A DNA stretch of 32,502 bases, from positions 1 to 32,502 of the forward strand of contig JAJYLZ010000038.1 in the NCBI GenBank assembly GCA_021787395.1, given 5' to 3'. A program made the position numbers and the translations under genes. The DNA is from Chloroflexota bacterium (GTDB lineage: Bacteria; Chloroflexota; Limnocylindria; Limnocylindrales; CSP1-4). The notes beneath the pieces were generated by a model that did no database searches, was not told where the DNA came from, and saw only the letters and a list, made by a program, of their open reading frames with translations. Shown piece by piece: positions 30,374 to 32,502 of this stretch. Numbering within the stretch: the stretch's first letter is position 1; each line of letters starts with the position of its first letter.

Positions 30374-32281
30374 ATGAGCGTCGTCGTCGGCACGGCGGGG
30401 CACATCGACCACGGCAAGACCACGCTGCTGCGGGCGCTGACCGGGATCGATGCGGACCGGCTGCCCGAGGAGCGGCGCCGCGGCATGACGATCGACGTGG
30501 GGTACGCCCACCTGGCGCTGCCGGGCGGCGCGACGCTGGACTTCGTGGACGTGCCCGGGCACGACCGCCTGGTGGGCAACATGCTGGTCGGGGCGGGGGA
30601 GGTCGACGCCGCCCTGCTGGTCGTGGCCGCCGACGACGGGCCGTCGGCGCAGACGCTCGAGCACCTCGAGCTGCTCGACGCCCTCGGGCTGCGGGACGGC
30701 GTGGTGGCGGTGACCAAGCTCGACGTGGCCGGGAGGGCGCGCGCCGCCGAGGTCGCCGGCCAGATGGCGGCGCTGGTCGGGCGGACGACGCTGGCCGGCG
30801 CCCCGGTGCACCTCGTCGCGTCCACGACTGGTGACGGGATCGAGGACCTCCGCGCGGCGCTCGGTTTGCTGGCCGAGCGCGTCGCGGCGCGTCTGGCGGC
30901 CGAGGCGGCCTCGTCTGGCGGCGCGCGCCTGGCGGTGGACCGCGCATTCCGGGTGCGCGGCCGCGGCGTCGTGGTGACGGGGAGCTTGCGGGGCGGGCGC
31001 GTGGCGGTGGGCGATGCGCTGCGACTGGTCCCGGGCGACCGGGACGTGCGGATCCGCGAGGTGCAGGCCCGCGGCGCGTCCGTGGAGGCGTCCGACGGCG
31101 GGCGGACCGCGCTCCTGCTGGCCGGCGTCGAGCTGGGCGACGTCCCGCGCGGCGCGGTGTTGACCGCCGATCCCTCGGTGGTCGCGACATCGCGGGTCAT
31201 GGTCGCGATGCGGGCGGCTGCGGCGCTCTCGCCGTCCGTCGGCGGCCGGTTCGCGGTGCCGGTGCCGCCACGCGACCGCGACCGCCTCCGCCTGCACCTC
31301 GGCACGGCCCAGGCGGGCGCGCTCGTGGTCCGCGGCCCGCGGGAGGCGATCGAGCTGCCCGACGGCGCCGCGGTCGCGATCCTGCGGCTGGACTCCCTGG
31401 TGGCCGCGGCGCCGGGCGACCGGTTCGCGTTGCGGCGCCCGTCGCCGGGCGTGGCCGCCGGGGGCGGCGTCATCCTGGACCCGACGCCGCCCCGAGGGGT
31501 GTCGCGCCGGCGGCTCAACCCGCTGCGCGCCGCGGCCCTGGCCGCCGATCCGGCGAGCCGCGAGGCCCGCCTCGAGCTCCACGGCAGCCTGGCCGACGCC
31601 CACGGGCGCGCCCTCGCCGCCGATGTGGCCGATGCGCTCGGCGCCACCGCCACGCAGCTCGTCGCGGTGCACCACGCGACCCACCCGGAGGCGCTAGGGC
31701 TGCCCCTTCCCGCGCTCCGCGCCGAGGTCGCCCGGGCCGTCCGGCGGCTCGTCACGCTGGACCGCGCGGGGGCCGACCTCGCCGCGCACGACGTCGTCGC
31801 GTCGCTGATCGCCGGCGGCGCACTCGCGCGTGACGGGGACGCGGTCCGGGATGCCCGGCGCGCCGCCGGGCTGCCGCCGGACGTGCTGGCCGCGATGGAC
31901 CGGCTGGAGGATGCGCTGGCCGTGGCCGCCCCGCCGCCGCTCGCCGAGGCGGCGCGCGCCGCAGGCTGCCCGCCCGTCGGCGTCAAGGCGCTCGAGGCGG
32001 CCAATCGGATCGTCCGGCTGGAGGACAACCTCGCCTGGGCCGCCTCGACGTACCGGGAGCTGAGCCGCCAGGCGCTGAACATGGCGGCCGCTGGCCCGCT
32101 CACCCCGGCGGCCTTCCGCGACGCGACCGGCACCAGCCGCAGGTACGTGCTCGTGATCCTCGAGGACCTGGACCGCCGGGGGCTGCTCCGGCGAACCGAC
32201 GCCGGGCACGTGCTGGGGCCCAAGGCGCTCGCCCGGCTGGCGGAGCGGGCGGCGAGGCAGGCGCCCGGGGGCGGGGCGTGA
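30374..32281 (+). CDS. selB: Selenocysteine-specific elongation factor
   Basis: 635 residues. SelB is the GTPase that brings Sec-tRNA(Sec) to UGA codons marked by a SECIS hairpin. The G domain shows GHIDHGKT (9-16), RRGMTIDVGY (switch 1), DVPGH (59-63) and TKLD (114-117). Beta-barrel domains follow (FRVRGRGVVVTGSLRGG, GDRFALRRPSPGVAAGGGVI). The C-terminal 200 residues contain winged-helix repeats ending in AFRDATGTSRRYVLVILEDL and LDRRGLLRRT, the part that binds SECIS RNA. The ATG is 16 bp after selA's stop. The stop overlaps the next gene as GTGA, so selA-selB-mobA look cotranscribed. Its natural target here is the formate dehydrogenase UGA. Confidence 0.97.
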   Translation: MSVVVGTAGHIDHGKTTLLRALTGIDADRLPEERRRGMTIDVGYAHLALPGGATLDFVDVPGHDRLVGNMLVGAGEVDAALLVVAADDGPSAQTLEHLELLDALGLRDGVVAVTKLDVAGRARAAEVAGQMAALVGRTTLAGAPVHLVASTTGDGIEDLRAALGLLAERVAARLAAEAASSGGARLAVDRAFRVRGRGVVVTGSLRGGRVAVGDALRLVPGDRDVRIREVQARGASVEASDGGRTALLLAGVELGDVPRGAVLTADPSVVATSRVMVAMRAAAALSPSVGGRFAVPVPPRDRDRLRLHLGTAQAGALVVRGPREAIELPDGAAVAILRLDSLVAAAPGDRFALRRPSPGVAAGGGVILDPTPPRGVSRRRLNPLRAAALAADPASREARLELHGSLADAHGRALAADVADALGATATQLVAVHHATHPEALGLPLPALRAEVARAVRRLVTLDRAGADLAAHDVVASLIAGGALARDGDAVRDARRAAGLPPDVLAAMDRLEDALAVAAPPPLAEAARAAGCPPVGVKALEAANRIVRLEDNLAWAASTYRELSRQALNMAAAGPLTPAAFRDATGTSRRYVLVILEDLDRRGLLRRTDAGHVLGPKALARLAERAARQAPGGGA

Positions 32282-32502
32282 CCGCGCGCGAGGCGACCGC
32301 GGCGATCGTCCTCGCCGGGGGCGCGTCGTCGCGCTTCGGCGGCGACAAGCTCGCGGCGGACCTTGACGGGCGCCCACTGCTCCACCACGCGCTGGCGGCC
32401 GTGGACGCGGTGGCGGCGACGCTGGTCCTCGTGCTCGCCCCGGGTGGCGCGATGCCTCCCCTGCCGGCGCTCCGCGGTCGGCTGGTGGTGGCGCGCGACG
32501 CG
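32278..32502 (+). CDS. mobA: Molybdenum cofactor nucleotidyltransferase, MobA-like (3' end beyond window)
   Basis: The first 75 codons are present. The nucleotide-binding signature IVLAGGASSRFGGDKL (about 10-25) followed by LDGRPLLHHAL is that of MobA and the related MocA/CTP:molybdopterin enzymes. MobA adds GMP to molybdopterin to give the bis-MGD cofactor that formate dehydrogenase needs; its place behind selB supports this, but MocA or another sugar-nucleotide transferase cannot be excluded from a partial sequence. The GTG overlaps the selB stop by 4 bases. Confidence 0.75.
   Translation, partial: MTAREATAAIVLAGGASSRFGGDKLAADLDGRPLLHHALAAVDAVAATLVLVLAPGGAMPPLPALRGRLVVARDA

Noticed and set aside
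27709..32388. A 1559-residue minus-strand open frame across selA, selB and the DAO gene
   Set aside because: Only its 3' 388 codons (27709-28872) look like a protein; the rest is an antisense shadow of selA and selB in GC-rich DNA.

Overview
The window is very GC-rich, with almost every codon ending in G or C and long shadow reading frames on both strands. It looks like an uncultured bacterium. Gene content suggests a Chloroflexota lineage or a deep-branching actinobacterium: HTH-XRE proteins with a nuclease-like tail, a fused CbiM-CbiQ, a bacterial G1 glutamic peptidase lipoprotein, a non-pyrrolysine MttB, and many genes without a Shine-Dalgarno but with a -10-like box 6-9 nt before the start codon. 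That taxonomic guess is inference. The central story is selenocysteine.

Left part (1-9050). A secreted protein with 11 perfect 21-bp repeats (TPTPAVA per copy) runs off the left edge on the minus strand. Upstream of it on the same strand are a six-haem doubled-CXXCH cytochrome, an NHL beta-propeller, a TPR protein and a Rieske protein, which look like an extracytoplasmic electron-transfer group. Next come a degenerate receiver protein and a NarX/NarL-like two-component pair. A repeat-rich gene-free stretch (7810-8329) follows, then an HTH-XRE protein.

Middle part (9170-19140). On the minus strand lie a lipoprotein cyclophilin, a G1 peptidase, an Fe-S protein, a NuoE-NuoF fusion and a CaCA antiporter. 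A plus-strand methyltransferase and a second HTH-XRE gene separate these from the formate dehydrogenase catalytic gene. That gene is interrupted by an in-frame UGA in the sequence NRT-UGA-HAPS. It is followed at canonical spacing by a hairpin with a GGUCU loop, so the UGA is read as selenocysteine. The gene lacks the usual N-terminal [4Fe-4S]/MGD domain. That domain (CPYCGVGC...CVKGRFG) is instead the C-terminal end of the Fe-S protein at 11071-12141, about 5 kb away. The alpha subunit is therefore split exactly at the linker between these domains. With the NuoEF-like fusion, the parts predict an NAD(P)-linked formate dehydrogenase made from two loci.

Right part (19440-32502). After a small membrane protein come an MttB-family corrinoid methyltransferase without an amber codon, a SRPBCC protein and a zinc-ribbon membrane protein. 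Then follows the complete selenocysteine toolkit: selD, selC (tRNA-Sec, anticodon UCA), selA and selB. The GTGA-overlapping start of mobA follows selB at the right edge. Between selC and selA sit a CbiO ATPase with a His-rich tail, a CbiM-CbiQ fusion behind a promoter/operator/structured leader, and a DAO-type FAD oxidase. One DNA segment thus encodes a Sec-dependent formate dehydrogenase, all the machinery to make and insert Sec, and a candidate gene for the bis-MGD cofactor. Cobalt/nickel uptake and the MttB gene point to a wider one-carbon metabolism. FdhD and a corrinoid protein are not visible here.
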